Source of the DNA: Amycolatopsis anabasis
GTDB taxonomy: Bacteria; Actinomycetota; Actinomycetes; Mycobacteriales; Pseudonocardiaceae
Direction of reading: 5' to 3'
Assembly (NCBI RefSeq): GCF_009765355.1
Contig: NZ_VTHK01000033.1
Coordinates: forward strand, 17,930-81,929
DNA: 64,000 nucleotides
Shown here: positions 24,924-34,678 of the stretch, piece by piece
How positions within the stretch are numbered: position 1 is the first letter of the stretch
Layout: the number at the start of each line of letters is the position of its first letter
The notes under the pieces: generated by a model
Databases searched by the model: none
Told to the model about the DNA's origin: nothing
Seen by the model: the letters and a program-made list of their open reading frames with translations, nothing else
Position numbers and translations under genes: made by a program

Positions 24924-27041
24924 TCAGCCGGTCGCCACGCCCTGCGGAAGCGGTTCGTACCGGGCGTGCTGCCGGGTGAAGGACGCCGTGCCCGAGGTCA
25001 TCGAGCGCAGGTCGATGGCGTACCGCAGCAGTTCGGTCGCCGGGACCTCGGCCCTGATCACGGTGCGCCCGCCGGGACTCGCCTCGGTGCCGAGCACCCG
25101 CCCGCGCCGGGACGAAAGGTCACCGAGCACCGTGCCCAGATGTTCGTCCGGCAGCAGCACCGTCACCGATTCCAGCGGCTCCAGCAACGCGATCCGCCCG
25201 TTCGCCGCGGCATCCTTCAGCGCGAGCGCCCCCGCGGTCTGGAACGCGGCGTCGGAGGAGTCGACGCTGTGCGCCTTGCCGTCCACCAGCGTGACCCGGA
25301 CGTCCACCACCGGATGACCGTCGAGCAGCCCCCGCTGGAGCTGCGCGCGCACTCCCTTCTCCACACTCGGAATGAACTGGTGCGGCACCGCCCCGCCGAC
25401 CACCCGGTCGACGAACTCGAACCCACCACCTCGCGGCAGGGGCGTCACCTCGATGTCGCACACCGCGTACTGCCCGTGCCCGCCGGACTGCTTGACGTGC
25501 CGCCCGTGGCCCTTCGCGGGCCCGCCGAAGGTCTCCCGGAGACTGATCTTGACCGGCTCGGTGCCCACATCCGCGCCACCGGCCCGCAGCCGGGACAGCA
25601 CCACGTCGGCGTGCGCCTCGCCCATGCACCACAGCACCAGCTGGTTCGTCTCGGCGTTGCGTTCCAGCCGCAGCGTCGGATCACCGGCGACCAGGCGGGA
25701 CAGGTTCCGGGCGAGGGTGTCCTCGTCGCTGCGGCTCTTCGCGACGATCGCGACGGGCAGCAGCGGTTCCGGCATGGCCCACGGTTTCATCAGCAGCGGT
25801 TCGTCCGGCGAGGACACCGTGTCCCCGGTTTCCGCCGAGCCGACCTTGGTCAGCGCGCACAGATCGCCCGCCACGCAGTAGGGGACCTCGCGGAGGTTGA
25901 CGCCGAGCGGCGAGTAGAGGTGCGCCACCCGCTCGTCGGCGTCGTGGTCCTCGTGACCCCGCTCGGCGAGCCCGTGCCCGGACACGTGCACCGGACGTTC
26001 CGGGCGCAGCGTTCCGGAGAACACCCGCACCAGCGAGACCCGGCCGACGTAGGCGTCCACCGCGGTCCGGACGACCTCGGCGGCCAGCGGCCCCTCGGGA
26101 TCGGCCCGCAACTCGGCGTGCGGCGCCCCTTCCGGCGAGGTGACCTCGGGCAGCGGATGCTCCAGCGGCGACGGGAAGGCGCGGGCCATTCCCTCCAGCA
26201 GTTCGGCGAGGCCGACACCGGTCATCGCGCAGACCGGGATCACCGGATGGAAGGAACCCCGGGCGACCGCGGTCTCCAGATCCGCGATCAGGGTGTCCTC
26301 GGAAATCTCCTCCCCGGCGAGGTACCGATCCATCAGGGTCTCGTCCTCGCTCTCGGCGATGATCCCCTCGATCAGCTCGTTGCGCGCCTCGTCGAGCCGT
26401 TCGAGGTCGGCCGGATCGGGTTCGCTGACGACCGGGGGATGGCCGTTCGCATAGTCGAAGAACCGGCGCGTGATCAACCCGATCAGCCCGGTCCGGCCGC
26501 CACCCGCCGGCAGGTAGAGCGGCAGCACGCCGGCGCCGAAGGCCTGCTGGCACGCGGCGATCTCGGCGTCCGGGTCGGCGCGCTGGTGGTCCAGCCGGGC
26601 GACCACCACCGCGCGCGGCATGCCGACCGCGGCGCATTCGTCCCAGACCGCGACCGTCGCCGGGTCCACGCCCTCGGCCGCGCAGACCACGAACAACGCC
26701 GCGTCGGCGGCGCGCAACCCGGCGCGCAACTCCCCGACGAAGTCGGCGTACCCGGGCGTGTCGATGAGGTTGATCTTGATGCCGTCGTGCATGAGCGGGG
26801 CGATCGCCAACCCCACCGACCGCTGCTGGCGGACCGCCGCCGGATCGTGGTCGCACACCGTGGTGCCCTCTACCACGGAACCGGCCCTGTTCACGGTGCC
26901 GGACACCGCGAGCAGGGCCTCGGTCAGCGTGGTCTTCCCGGAACCGGAAGGACCCACCAGCACGACATTGCGCACCTTGCGTGGGTCGTCTACAGCGACC
27001 GCGGCTCCGGAGTCACCGTTCCTCGATTGCTTCTCGGCCAT
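24924..27041 (-). CDS. EF-G-like GTPase (FusA2 type)
   Basis: 705 residues with the EF-G domain order. The GTPase domain has G1 GPSGSGKT (30-37) and G3 DTPG (94-97), but G4 reads ARLD (148-151) where NKxD is standard. Domains II-V follow, ending in a normal EF-G tail (GTASFTRQHARYEPLPQGVA). This is the actinobacterial second EF-G class (Rv0120c type), whose function is not settled; it is not the main elongation factor. ATG at 27041 has GGAGG at 5 bases. The gene is alone, facing away from pdxS. Confidence 0.88.
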   Translation of the reverse strand: MAEKQSRNGDSGAAVAVDDPRKVRNVVLVGPSGSGKTTLTEALLAVSGTVNRAGSVVEGTTVCDHDPAAVRQQRSVGLAIAPLMHDGIKINLIDTPGYADFVGELRAGLRAADAALFVVCAAEGVDPATVAVWDECAAVGMPRAVVVARLDHQRADPDAEIAACQQAFGAGVLPLYLPAGGGRTGLIGLITRRFFDYANGHPPVVSEPDPADLERLDEARNELIEGIIAESEDETLMDRYLAGEEISEDTLIADLETAVARGSFHPVIPVCAMTGVGLAELLEGMARAFPSPLEHPLPEVTSPEGAPHAELRADPEGPLAAEVVRTAVDAYVGRVSLVRVFSGTLRPERPVHVSGHGLAERGHEDHDADERVAHLYSPLGVNLREVPYCVAGDLCALTKVGSAETGDTVSSPDEPLLMKPWAMPEPLLPVAIVAKSRSDEDTLARNLSRLVAGDPTLRLERNAETNQLVLWCMGEAHADVVLSRLRAGGADVGTEPVKISLRETFGGPAKGHGRHVKQSGGHGQYAVCDIEVTPLPRGGGFEFVDRVVGGAVPHQFIPSVEKGVRAQLQRGLLDGHPVVDVRVTLVDGKAHSVDSSDAAFQTAGALALKDAAANGRIALLEPLESVTVLLPDEHLGTVLGDLSSRRGRVLGTEASPGGRTVIRAEVPATELLRYAIDLRSMTSGTASFTRQHARYEPLPQGVATG

Positions 27042-27379
27042 GGGGGCCTCCTTGCGCCGACATCGGTGTCCAGGGGTGTGCCCTCGATCACACACCCGAT
27101 CCGCCCGGTCCGGCAAGGCAAGGCACCCGTTTACGACCTGGTCACTTCCAGATCGGGCCGCATTCAGGGAGGCGTCACGTGCTCGCCGAGGCCCCGGTGC
27201 GCGATCTCGCCGGTCAACCGGCGCACCGGGCTGTCACCCGACCGGACCGCCGTCGACGGTCTAGTGATCTCCTCAGAGGAAAGTGGACTGCTGAAATAGC
27301 CGCTTATTGGCATGGGAGAGCGGTCCACGTGCGCCTAAACTCGAATTGCAATCCCCCATTTCGTTGAAAGGCTCCTGCA
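27042..27379. other. Divergent promoter region of EF-G-like gene and pdxS
   Basis: 338 bases without a convincing gene. The right part (27260-27370) is richer in A and T and should hold the pdxS promoter. No operator or RNA element was recognised. Confidence 0.5.
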
Positions 27380-28294
<915 letters not shown>

Positions 28295-28331
28295 CTCCCG
28301 TCCGACCGGTGATCCGGCGACGGATCGCCGG

Positions 28332-28901
28332 TCAGACGTGTTCGGAGACCATCACCGCGACGGTGCCCTCGTCGAGGGCTTCGAAGACGTGGGCCACGTC
28401 GCCGGGGTAGGCGATGTAGTCGCCCGGGCGCAGTTCGACCGGGTCCTCGGTGAGGCCGATCAGGGCGCGGCCGGACGCGAGCACGGCGTGTTCGACGACG
28501 CCCGGCATATGCGGTTCGGATTCCCTGGGCGCGCCCGGTTCGGCCGTGATCAGGTAGATGTCGCGGCGCGCGTTCGGCGGGCAGGACGCCAGCAGGGTGG
28601 CCACGTAGTTCGCCCGCTCCGAGTACACCGCGGGCCCCTCCCCGGCGCGGATCACCTGCACCCGCGGCGCCGGGGGTTCGACGAGCCGGGAGAACGGCAC
28701 GTCCAGGGCGACGCCGAGCGCCCAGAGCGTTTCCACGCTCGGGTTGCCGGTGCCCGATTCGAGTTGCGAGAGCGTCGACTTGGCGATCCCGGCCCGCCGC
28801 GCGAGTTCGGTCAGGGACAGCGACGCCCGGGCTCGCTCCCGGCGCAGTGACGCCGCGATCACGTCCAGTGGCGCCCCGCCTTTTCCCTGCTGGTCGGGCA
28901 T
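28332..28901 (-). CDS. XRE-family regulator with C-terminal cupin domain
   Basis: 189 residues. An N-terminal helix-turn-helix (LSLTELARRAGIAKSTLSQLESGTGNPSVETLWALG) is joined to a cupin domain (ESEPHMPGVVEHAVLASGRALIGL ... LRPGDYIAYPGDVAH). Such proteins sense a small molecule in the cupin and repress a neighbouring transporter. ATG at 28901 has GGAG upstream; longer starts would run through the operator region. It is divergent from azlCD and is its probable regulator. Confidence 0.88.
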   Translation of the reverse strand: MPDQQGKGGAPLDVIAASLRRERARASLSLTELARRAGIAKSTLSQLESGTGNPSVETLWALGVALDVPFSRLVEPPAPRVQVIRAGEGPAVYSERANYVATLLASCPPNARRDIYLITAEPGAPRESEPHMPGVVEHAVLASGRALIGLTEDPVELRPGDYIAYPGDVAHVFEALDEGTVAVMVSEHV

Positions 28902-28924
28902 GTGTTCGCTCCAACAGTCCACTT

Positions 28925-28988
28925 GTTCGCCTTGACGAACGCGTCCGTTTTGTTCAGGATAACTGTCCATGCGTTCGATCTGGCGAAC
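28925..28988. promoter_or_regulatory. Two GTTCG-N6-CGAAC operators between XRE gene and azlC
   Basis: Inverted repeats GTTCG-N6-CGAAC at 28925-28940 and 28973-28988 have identical arms and spacing and centres 48 bases apart. The second overlaps the first codons of azlC. They are the likely binding sites of the XRE-cupin regulator. Confidence 0.7.
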
Positions 28989-29667
28989 ATTGGACCGCGG
29001 CCTGGCGCGCGACATCGCCCTGGTCTGCCTGGCCGACGCGCTCGTCGGCGTTTCCTACGGCGCCATCACGGTGAGCTCGGGCTTCGCGGTGTGGGTGCCG
29101 ATGCTGCTGTCGGTGGTGGTCTTCGCGGGTGCGGCGCAGTTCATGTTCATCGGCATCATCGCGTCCGGGGGCAGCCCGATCGCCGCGGTCGTCGCGGGGC
29201 TGCTGGTCAACGCCCGGCACGTGCCGTTCGGGTTCGCGGTGGCCGACGTCCTCGGCGGGAGCCTGGCCAAGCGGCTGCTCGGCAGCCACCTGATGATCGA
29301 CGAGACGGTCGCCTTCGCCTTGGCGCAGAAGGAAACCGATCGCAAACGCGCGGCGTACTGGGCCTGCGGGACCGGCCTGTTCGTGTGCTGGAACGTGGGC
29401 GTGGTGGTCGGCGCGTTCGCCGGGACCGCGATCAGCGACACCGACGTCTTCGGCCTGGACGCGGCCTTCCCGGCGGTGCTGCTCGCCCTGGTCCTGCCCT
29501 CGCTGAAGGACGCCGCGACCCGGCGGGCGGTGCTGACCGGGGTCGTGCTGGCCCTGGCGGCGACGCCGTTCCTGCCCGCCGGGCTGCCGGTGCTGCTCGC
29601 GCTCGCCGGGGTGCTGGCCGGGCTGGCGGCGGGGGAGCCGGAGAAGAAAGAAGAGGCCAAGGTATGA
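28969..29667 (+). CDS. azlC: AzlC-family branched-chain amino acid exporter, large subunit
   Basis: 232 residues with about seven membrane segments. The AzlC pattern is clear (GVSYGAITVSSGFAVWVPM, FAGAAQFMFIG, LLVNARHVPFG). With AzlD it exports branched-chain amino acids or their analogues. ATG at 28969 is within the second operator, so repressor binding may also block translation initiation or early elongation. It overlaps azlD (ATGA). Confidence 0.92.
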   Translation: MRSIWRTLDRGLARDIALVCLADALVGVSYGAITVSSGFAVWVPMLLSVVVFAGAAQFMFIGIIASGGSPIAAVVAGLLVNARHVPFGFAVADVLGGSLAKRLLGSHLMIDETVAFALAQKETDRKRAAYWACGTGLFVCWNVGVVVGAFAGTAISDTDVFGLDAAFPAVLLALVLPSLKDAATRRAVLTGVVLALAATPFLPAGLPVLLALAGVLAGLAAGEPEKKEEAKV

Positions 29668-29987
29668 GCAGTCCGGTGGTGCTGCTGATCGCGGCGGTGG
29701 TGCTGGGCGGCGGGACGTACGCGTTCCGCCTGGCCGGCCCCGCGTTGCGCAGCAAGATCGAACTTTCACCGCGCGCGGAGAAGCTGATGGCGATGGCCGC
29801 GGTCGTGCTGCTCGCCGCGCTGGTAGCGACCACCGCGCTGACCGAGGAGCAGTCCTTCGCCGGCTTCGCCCGCCCGGCCGGGGTCCTGGTCGGCGGCGTG
29901 CTCGCCTGGCGGAAGGCGCCGTTCGTGCTGGTGGTGCTCGCGGCCGCCGGAACCGCGGCCGGGCTGCGGTTGCTCGGCGTGCCCTGA
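29664..29987 (+). CDS. azlD: AzlD-family transporter, small subunit
   Basis: 107 residues with three or four membrane segments and the AzlD pattern (GGGTYAFRLAGPAL). It is translated from the ATGA overlap with azlC. The pair forms a complete export unit. Confidence 0.9.
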   Translation: MSSPVVLLIAAVVLGGGTYAFRLAGPALRSKIELSPRAEKLMAMAAVVLLAALVATTALTEEQSFAGFARPAGVLVGGVLAWRKAPFVLVVLAAAGTAAGLRLLGVP

Positions 29988-30110
29988 ATTGACACCCCGG
30001 CAGCAGGCCGTCGCGCGCCCTTGGGTTCGCCCCGCCGCCCACCCCGAGGGTGCTCGAGCGGAGCCCGCGGCATACGCTTGACCTGCGGAATCGTTCAGGG
30101 AAAGGCGGCT

Positions 30111-30725
30111 GTGGTGGTGCGACCGGTGGTGGGGGTGCTGGCGCTGCAGGGCGACGTGCGGGAGCACGCGGCGATGCTGGAGCGCGCGGGCGCGCGGGCG
30201 GTGCCCGTCCGGCGCCCGGGTGAACTGTCCGAAGTGGACGGACTGGTGCTGCCCGGCGGCGAGTCGACCACCATGTCCCGCCTGCTCGAGTCGTTCGAGC
30301 TGCTGGAGCCGCTGCGCGAACGCATCGCGGCGGGCATGCCCGCGTTCGGCTCCTGCGCCGGGATGATCCTGCTGGCCAAGCAGGCGCTGGACGGGCGCCC
30401 CGACCAGCAGCAGCTCGGCGGGCTGGACGTGGTGGTGCGCCGCAACGCGTTCGGCCGCCAGGTGGACTCCTTCGAAGAGGACCTCGACTTCACCGGTCTC
30501 GAAGGCGGCCCGCTGCACGCGGTCTTCATCCGCGCGCCCTGGGTGGAGAAGGTCGGCGACGAGGTCGAGGTGCTCGCCCGGGTGCCGGAGACTCCGGCGG
30601 CCGGGGCCGCCGCGGCTAGGATCGTCGCGGTCCGCCAGGGGCCGGTCCTCGCGACCGCCTTCCACCCCGAGCTCACCGGCGACGAGCGGGTGCACCGCCT
30701 GTTCGTCGATCTCGCGCGAGGGTGA
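30111..30725 (+). CDS. pdxT: Pyridoxal 5'-phosphate synthase, glutaminase subunit
   Basis: 204 residues of the class I glutamine amidotransferase family. The oxyanion segment LPGGESTT, the nucleophile Cys82 (GSCAGM) and the His185-Pro-Glu187 of the catalytic triad are present. It supplies ammonia to PdxS. The start is one of three consecutive GTG codons at 30111-30119; the first is chosen because of GGAAAGG 5 bases before it. Confidence 0.95.
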   Translation: MVVRPVVGVLALQGDVREHAAMLERAGARAVPVRRPGELSEVDGLVLPGGESTTMSRLLESFELLEPLRERIAAGMPAFGSCAGMILLAKQALDGRPDQQQLGGLDVVVRRNAFGRQVDSFEEDLDFTGLEGGPLHAVFIRAPWVEKVGDEVEVLARVPETPAAGAAAARIVAVRQGPVLATAFHPELTGDERVHRLFVDLARG

Positions 30726-30802
30726 TGTACCTGAACCGGGCTGCCGAGGACCCGGCTACGCTGGGCTGATCGGGTTCTGAGCACGTTACAGATGGAGGAG
30801 AG

Positions 30803-31552
30803 ATGAGCGGCCACTCCAAGTGGGCCACCACCAAGCACAAGAAGGCCGCCCTCGACGCCAAGCGGGGCAAGCTGTTCGCGAGGCTGATCAAGAACATCGA
30901 GGTCGCCGCGCGGACCGGTGGGGGCGATCCCGACGGGAACCCGACGCTCTACGACGCCATCCAGAAGGCCAAGAAGAACTCGGTTCCGCAGGACAACATC
31001 GAGCGCGCGCGCAAGCGCGGCGCCGGCGAAGAGGCCGGCGGCGCCGACTGGCAGACGATCAACTACGAGGGCTACGGCCCGAACGGCGTCGCGGTCCTGA
31101 TCGAGTGCCTCACCGACAACCGCAACCGCGCGGCGTCCGAGGTGCGCACCGCGCTCACCCGCAACAACGGGTCGCTCGCCGACCCGGGTTCGGTGGCGTA
31201 CCTGTTCAACCGCAAGGGTGTCGTGATCATGCCGAAGAACGACCTGTCCGAGGACGACGTGCTGCTGGCCGTCCTGGACGCGGGCGCCGAGGAGGTCAAC
31301 GACCTCGGCGAGAGCTTTGAGATCGTCTCCGAGGCGACCGATCTGGTCGCGGTGCGAAAGGCGTTGCAGGAAGCCGGTTTCGACTACGAGTCGGCGGACG
31401 CGAGCTTCCTGCCGTCGGTCAGCGTGCCGCTCGACGCCGAGGGCGCGAAGAAGGTCTTCCGGTTGATCGACGCGCTCGAGGATTGTGACGACGTCCAGAA
31501 CGTGTACGCGAATTTCGATGTGTCCGACGAGGTCCTCGCCGAAGTCGGGTAA
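30803..31552 (+). CDS. yebC: YebC/PmpR-family regulator (TACO1-like)
   Basis: 249 residues. The N-terminus MSGHSKWATTKHKKAALDAK is diagnostic. YebC proteins are described as DNA-binding regulators and, for some members, as factors that help ribosomes over difficult stretches. ATG follows GGAGGAG. It lies between pdxT and ruvC, as in mycobacteria, though accessory genes intervene before ruvC here. A small hairpin starts at its stop codon. Confidence 0.95.
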   Translation: MSGHSKWATTKHKKAALDAKRGKLFARLIKNIEVAARTGGGDPDGNPTLYDAIQKAKKNSVPQDNIERARKRGAGEEAGGADWQTINYEGYGPNGVAVLIECLTDNRNRAASEVRTALTRNNGSLADPGSVAYLFNRKGVVIMPKNDLSEDDVLLAVLDAGAEEVNDLGESFEIVSEATDLVAVRKALQEAGFDYESADASFLPSVSVPLDAEGAKKVFRLIDALEDCDDVQNVYANFDVSDEVLAEVG

Positions 31553-31620
31553 GCACCGGGCGCGAAACCCGTGCTAACACAGCGTGTTGGCCCTGGGCGC
31601 GTCCGCGTCGATACGGCACA

Positions 31621-32142
31621 ATGGCCGCCGTGACGATCGAAACCCTCGCTCCCGAAGATCAACAACTCCTCGACTGGATTGTCGAGCAGGCGGAGAAGCG
31701 GGGTAACGCCGTCATCAATGTTTCCAGTGATGCCAACGGATCCGGCTACTGCTTCACCGCCTGCGCCTGGGCTCAGCACCAGGTGCCGGAGGCGGTCGTG
31801 ATCGGTCTGCCGGAGGAGGTCGGCCCGGTCCTGCTGGACGCCTACGTGGACCGGGCGGCCACCGGCCAGAAGTTCGAGTTCGGCAAGCTGTACGAGGATT
31901 TCTTCGAAGGCGTCCCGGTGACGTTCGAGCGGGTGGCCAAGGGGCACTACCCCGAGTTCTTCGGCAGCGCGTTCCTGGTCTACCCGGACGGCGACTTCCC
32001 GGCGGTCCAGATCATTGTGCCCACCCCGGAAGGGGAGTGGCCGTGGCAGGAGGACGCGCCGGAGGGCTTCGCCGAGTGGCAGCCGATCCTCACCGAAAGC
32101 GGCGACCCGGAGAGCTGGACCCCGGGCGTCGACGGTCCCTGA
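31621..32142 (+). CDS. DUF4262 domain protein
   Basis: 173 residues. The segment ANGSGYCFTACAWAQHQVPEAVVIGLPEEV and the later HYPEFFGSAFLVYP match what I recall of DUF4262 proteins, common in actinobacteria and of unknown function. No signal peptide or membrane helix. A strong terminator follows, so it is a single-gene unit. Confidence 0.65.
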   Translation: MAAVTIETLAPEDQQLLDWIVEQAEKRGNAVINVSSDANGSGYCFTACAWAQHQVPEAVVIGLPEEVGPVLLDAYVDRAATGQKFEFGKLYEDFFEGVPVTFERVAKGHYPEFFGSAFLVYPDGDFPAVQIIVPTPEGEWPWQEDAPEGFAEWQPILTESGDPESWTPGVDGP

Positions 32143-32165
32143 CCCCCGATCTGTTCGAAAACGCC

Positions 32166-32197
32166 ACGCGCGTCGGCTTCGGCCGGCGCGCGTTTTT
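32166..32197 (+). terminator. Intrinsic terminator after the DUF4262 gene
   Basis: A GC-rich stem (ACGCGCGTCGGC pairing with GCCGGCGCGCGT) with a TTC loop is followed by T5. It separates this gene from the GntR-ABC operon. Confidence 0.75.
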
Positions 32198-32232
32198 CGT
32201 CGTGGTGGTCCATACCTGTTGAAGTGCTCTGG

Positions 32233-32250
32233 TTGACTAGTGTACTAGTT
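32233..32250 (+). promoter_or_regulatory. ACTAGT-GT-ACTAGT operator at the gntR promoter
   Basis: The sequence ACTAGTGTACTAGT (32236-32249) is both a direct and an inverted repeat and overlaps a TTGACT -35-like hexamer at 32233. It lies 36 bases before the gntR start and is a likely autoregulatory site. Confidence 0.6.
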
Positions 32251-32285
32251 AAGTAGCACAATCAGCCGTGAGGGTAGGTGCCGCA

Positions 32286-32675
32286 GTGGAGTTCCAGGTC
32301 GACCGGGGCAGCGGGATTCCCGCGTATGTCCAGCTCGGGCAGCAGGTCCGCGAAGCGTTGCGGCTGGGCTGGTTGCGGCCGGGGGACCGGCTGCCGACCG
32401 TGCGCGAGGTGGTGGCCTCCAGCGGGGTCAACCCCAACACCGTGCTCAAGGCCTACCGGCAGCTGGAGCTGGAAGGGCTGGTCGCCGCGCGGCAGGGGGC
32501 CGGGACGTTCGTCAAGGCCTCGCTCGGGACGGCCGATCCGGAGGCCATGGCGCGGCTGCGGGTCGAACTGGCCGGTTGGGTTCGCGAGGCGAGGGCGGCC
32601 GGTATGCAGAACGAGGACATCCACGCCCTGGTGAGCGCGGTCCTCACCGAGGCAGAAACGGAGAAGGTCAAGTGA
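32286..32675 (+). CDS. GntR-family regulator, YtrA type
   Basis: 129 residues: a winged-helix domain (IPAYVQLGQQVREALRLGWLRPGDRLPTVREV, SSGVNPNTVLKAYRQLELEGL) with only a short C-terminal helical tail. This is the YtrA subfamily, which controls linked ABC transporters. The GTG at 32286 fits the family start (VEFQVDRGSGIPAY); GTG at 32268 is possible. Its stop overlaps the ABC gene start. Confidence 0.88.
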   Translation: MEFQVDRGSGIPAYVQLGQQVREALRLGWLRPGDRLPTVREVVASSGVNPNTVLKAYRQLELEGLVAARQGAGTFVKASLGTADPEAMARLRVELAGWVREARAAGMQNEDIHALVSAVLTEAETEKVK

Positions 32676-33592
32676 CTACGGGTGTTGCGGCGGAGGCCGT
32701 CGCGACCGGGTTGCCGGGCAGCGGCGTCGCGATCGCGGCCGACGGGCTCGGCAAGCGGTACGGCAAGGCGTGGGCCTTGCGCGAGTGCACGTTCGCGCTG
32801 CCCGCGGGCCGGGTGGTGGCGCTGGTCGGGGCGAACGGCGCCGGCAAGTCCGCACTGCTGAGCGTGCTCGCCGGGGTGCTCGCGCCCACCGCGGGACGGG
32901 TGTCGCTGGGCAAGGTCGTCCGTCGGCCCATCGGGGGCGCCGACGGCCGGGTTGCCTTCGTGGCGCAGGACAAACCGCTGTACCGGCAGTTCAGCGTGGC
33001 GGACATGCTGCGGCTGGGCGGCCGCCTGAACGAGGTGTGGGACCAGGCGCGGGCGCGGCGCTGGCTGGAGCGCTTCGACATCCCGCTCAACCGCCCGTGC
33101 GGGAAGCTGTCCGGCGGCCAGCAGGCACAGGTGGCCTTCGCCGTCGCCCTCGGCTCCCGGCCGTCGGTGCTGCTCCTGGACGAGCCGCTGGCGAACCTCG
33201 ATCCGCTGGCCCGCCGCGAGGTCACCGCGGAACTGCTCACCGAGGTCGCCGACAGCGGGATGACCGTGCTGCTGTCCACGCACGTGGTCGCCGAGCTGGG
33301 CGGCGTGGCCGATCACCTGCTGCTGCTCGACCACGGCCGGCTCCGGCTCGACGGCGACCTCGACGAGTTGCTGGCGGCCCACGTGCGGTGGATCGGCCCG
33401 CGTTCGGCCGACCCGCCCGTGCCCGGGGAGGTGGTGCACGTCCGGCACACCGAATCGCAGTCGCAGTTCCTGCTGCGAATGCCCGGAGGCGCCACCGCGC
33501 CGGTCGCCGAGCCGCCCTGGACGACCCGGCCGGTAACCCTGGAAGACCTTGTCCTGGCCCACCTTTCCACCAGCAAGGAGAGCGCGGCATGA
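32672..33592 (+). CDS. ABC transporter ATP-binding protein
   Basis: 306 residues with Walker A GANGAGKSA, signature LSGGQQAQ, Walker B VLLLDEPLANLD and a switch histidine (LLSTHVV). It is a CcmA/drug-export type ATPase with a C-terminal extension of about 80 residues. GTG overlaps the gntR stop, and its own stop overlaps the permease start, so the three genes form one unit. Substrate unknown; YtrA-linked systems often export antibiotics or cell-wall-active peptides. Confidence 0.92.
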   Translation: MTTGVAAEAVATGLPGSGVAIAADGLGKRYGKAWALRECTFALPAGRVVALVGANGAGKSALLSVLAGVLAPTAGRVSLGKVVRRPIGGADGRVAFVAQDKPLYRQFSVADMLRLGGRLNEVWDQARARRWLERFDIPLNRPCGKLSGGQQAQVAFAVALGSRPSVLLLDEPLANLDPLARREVTAELLTEVADSGMTVLLSTHVVAELGGVADHLLLLDHGRLRLDGDLDELLAAHVRWIGPRSADPPVPGEVVHVRHTESQSQFLLRMPGGATAPVAEPPWTTRPVTLEDLVLAHLSTSKESAA

Positions 33593-34599
33593 CCACCGCC
33601 ATCGCTGTTCCCGAGCCGCGCGTCCGGTCCGCCGTGGCCCTGCGCGACCTGCTCTGGCTGACCTGGCGGCAGCACCGCTGGTTCCTCGTCGGCGGGTTCG
33701 TCCTCGTCGCCGCGACGACCGGGCTGCTCCTGTGGCAGGCCGCGCAGATGCGCGGGCTGCTGCCCCAGGTGCAGGCCTGCCAAGGTGGCTGCGCGTCCGG
33801 CGACGCGTGGCGCGGGCACGAGGACTTCGCGACGAACCTCGAGCGGGGTGGTCTCGCCGTCATCGCCACCGCGATCGCCGTTTTCCTGGGGGCGCCGCTG
33901 GTGTCCCGCGAGTACGAGCAGCGCACCCACCTGATCGCCTGGACCCAGGACGTCAGCCCGGGGCGCTGGCTGGTGGCCAAGGCCGCCGTACTCGCCGTCG
34001 CGGCGGCGGGCCTGGTGCTGGTGTTCACCGTCGGCGTCACCGCGGTCGAGGGGGTGCGCGAAGAGGCGGGCGCCGACGTCACCGCGTTCACGCCGTGGGA
34101 GTACCAGGTCTTCGACACCTCGGCGCCGGTGTTCCTGGCCTACACGTTGTTCGCGCTCGCCCTCGGCATCGCGGTGGGCACGCTGGTCCGGCGGACCGTC
34201 CCGGCCATGGCGATCACCTTCGTCGCGTTCGCCGCGGTCCGGCTCGGCCTGTACTTCGCCCGGCCGTACTTCCTGCCGCCGCTGGTAATGACCCAGCCGC
34301 TCGGCGAAGACAAGATCGAAATCGTGGCGGACCGGCCGCCGAACTCGCTCCACGTCGAGTCGGGATTCACCGATGCGGCGGGGAACCGGATGGACGGGCT
34401 CCCGAACCTGTGCGGGGGAACGCAGCGCGAGTGGGTTCCGTGCCTGCGCGCGCACGGGGTGACCGGGTACACCGAGTGGCTCCAGCCGGGCAGCCGGGTC
34501 CTGCTGTTCCAGTGGATGGAGATCGGTTTCTTCGCCGTGTTCGCCGTCGCCCTGTTCGTCCTCGCCTGGCGCCGGGTGCGGGCCCGTACCGTGGCCTGA
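33589..34599 (+). CDS. ABC-2 type transporter permease
   Basis: 336 residues with about six membrane segments (starting near residues 34, 88, 127, 182, 206 and 310). An extracellular region between the last two has two Cys (LPNLCGGTQREWVPCL). A further Cys pair lies at QACQGGCASG after the first helix, so external disulphides are possible. It pairs with the ATPase upstream (ATGA overlap). Confidence 0.85.
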   Translation: MTTAIAVPEPRVRSAVALRDLLWLTWRQHRWFLVGGFVLVAATTGLLLWQAAQMRGLLPQVQACQGGCASGDAWRGHEDFATNLERGGLAVIATAIAVFLGAPLVSREYEQRTHLIAWTQDVSPGRWLVAKAAVLAVAAAGLVLVFTVGVTAVEGVREEAGADVTAFTPWEYQVFDTSAPVFLAYTLFALALGIAVGTLVRRTVPAMAITFVAFAAVRLGLYFARPYFLPPLVMTQPLGEDKIEIVADRPPNSLHVESGFTDAAGNRMDGLPNLCGGTQREWVPCLRAHGVTGYTEWLQPGSRVLLFQWMEIGFFAVFAVALFVLAWRRVRARTVA

Positions 34600-34678
34600 T
34601 GTTCGCCGGGCCGTCAGCCGCCGCACATGATCACCGGACAGAGTGTTCCCCGACGACTGGGGCATCGAGGAGGTTTTC

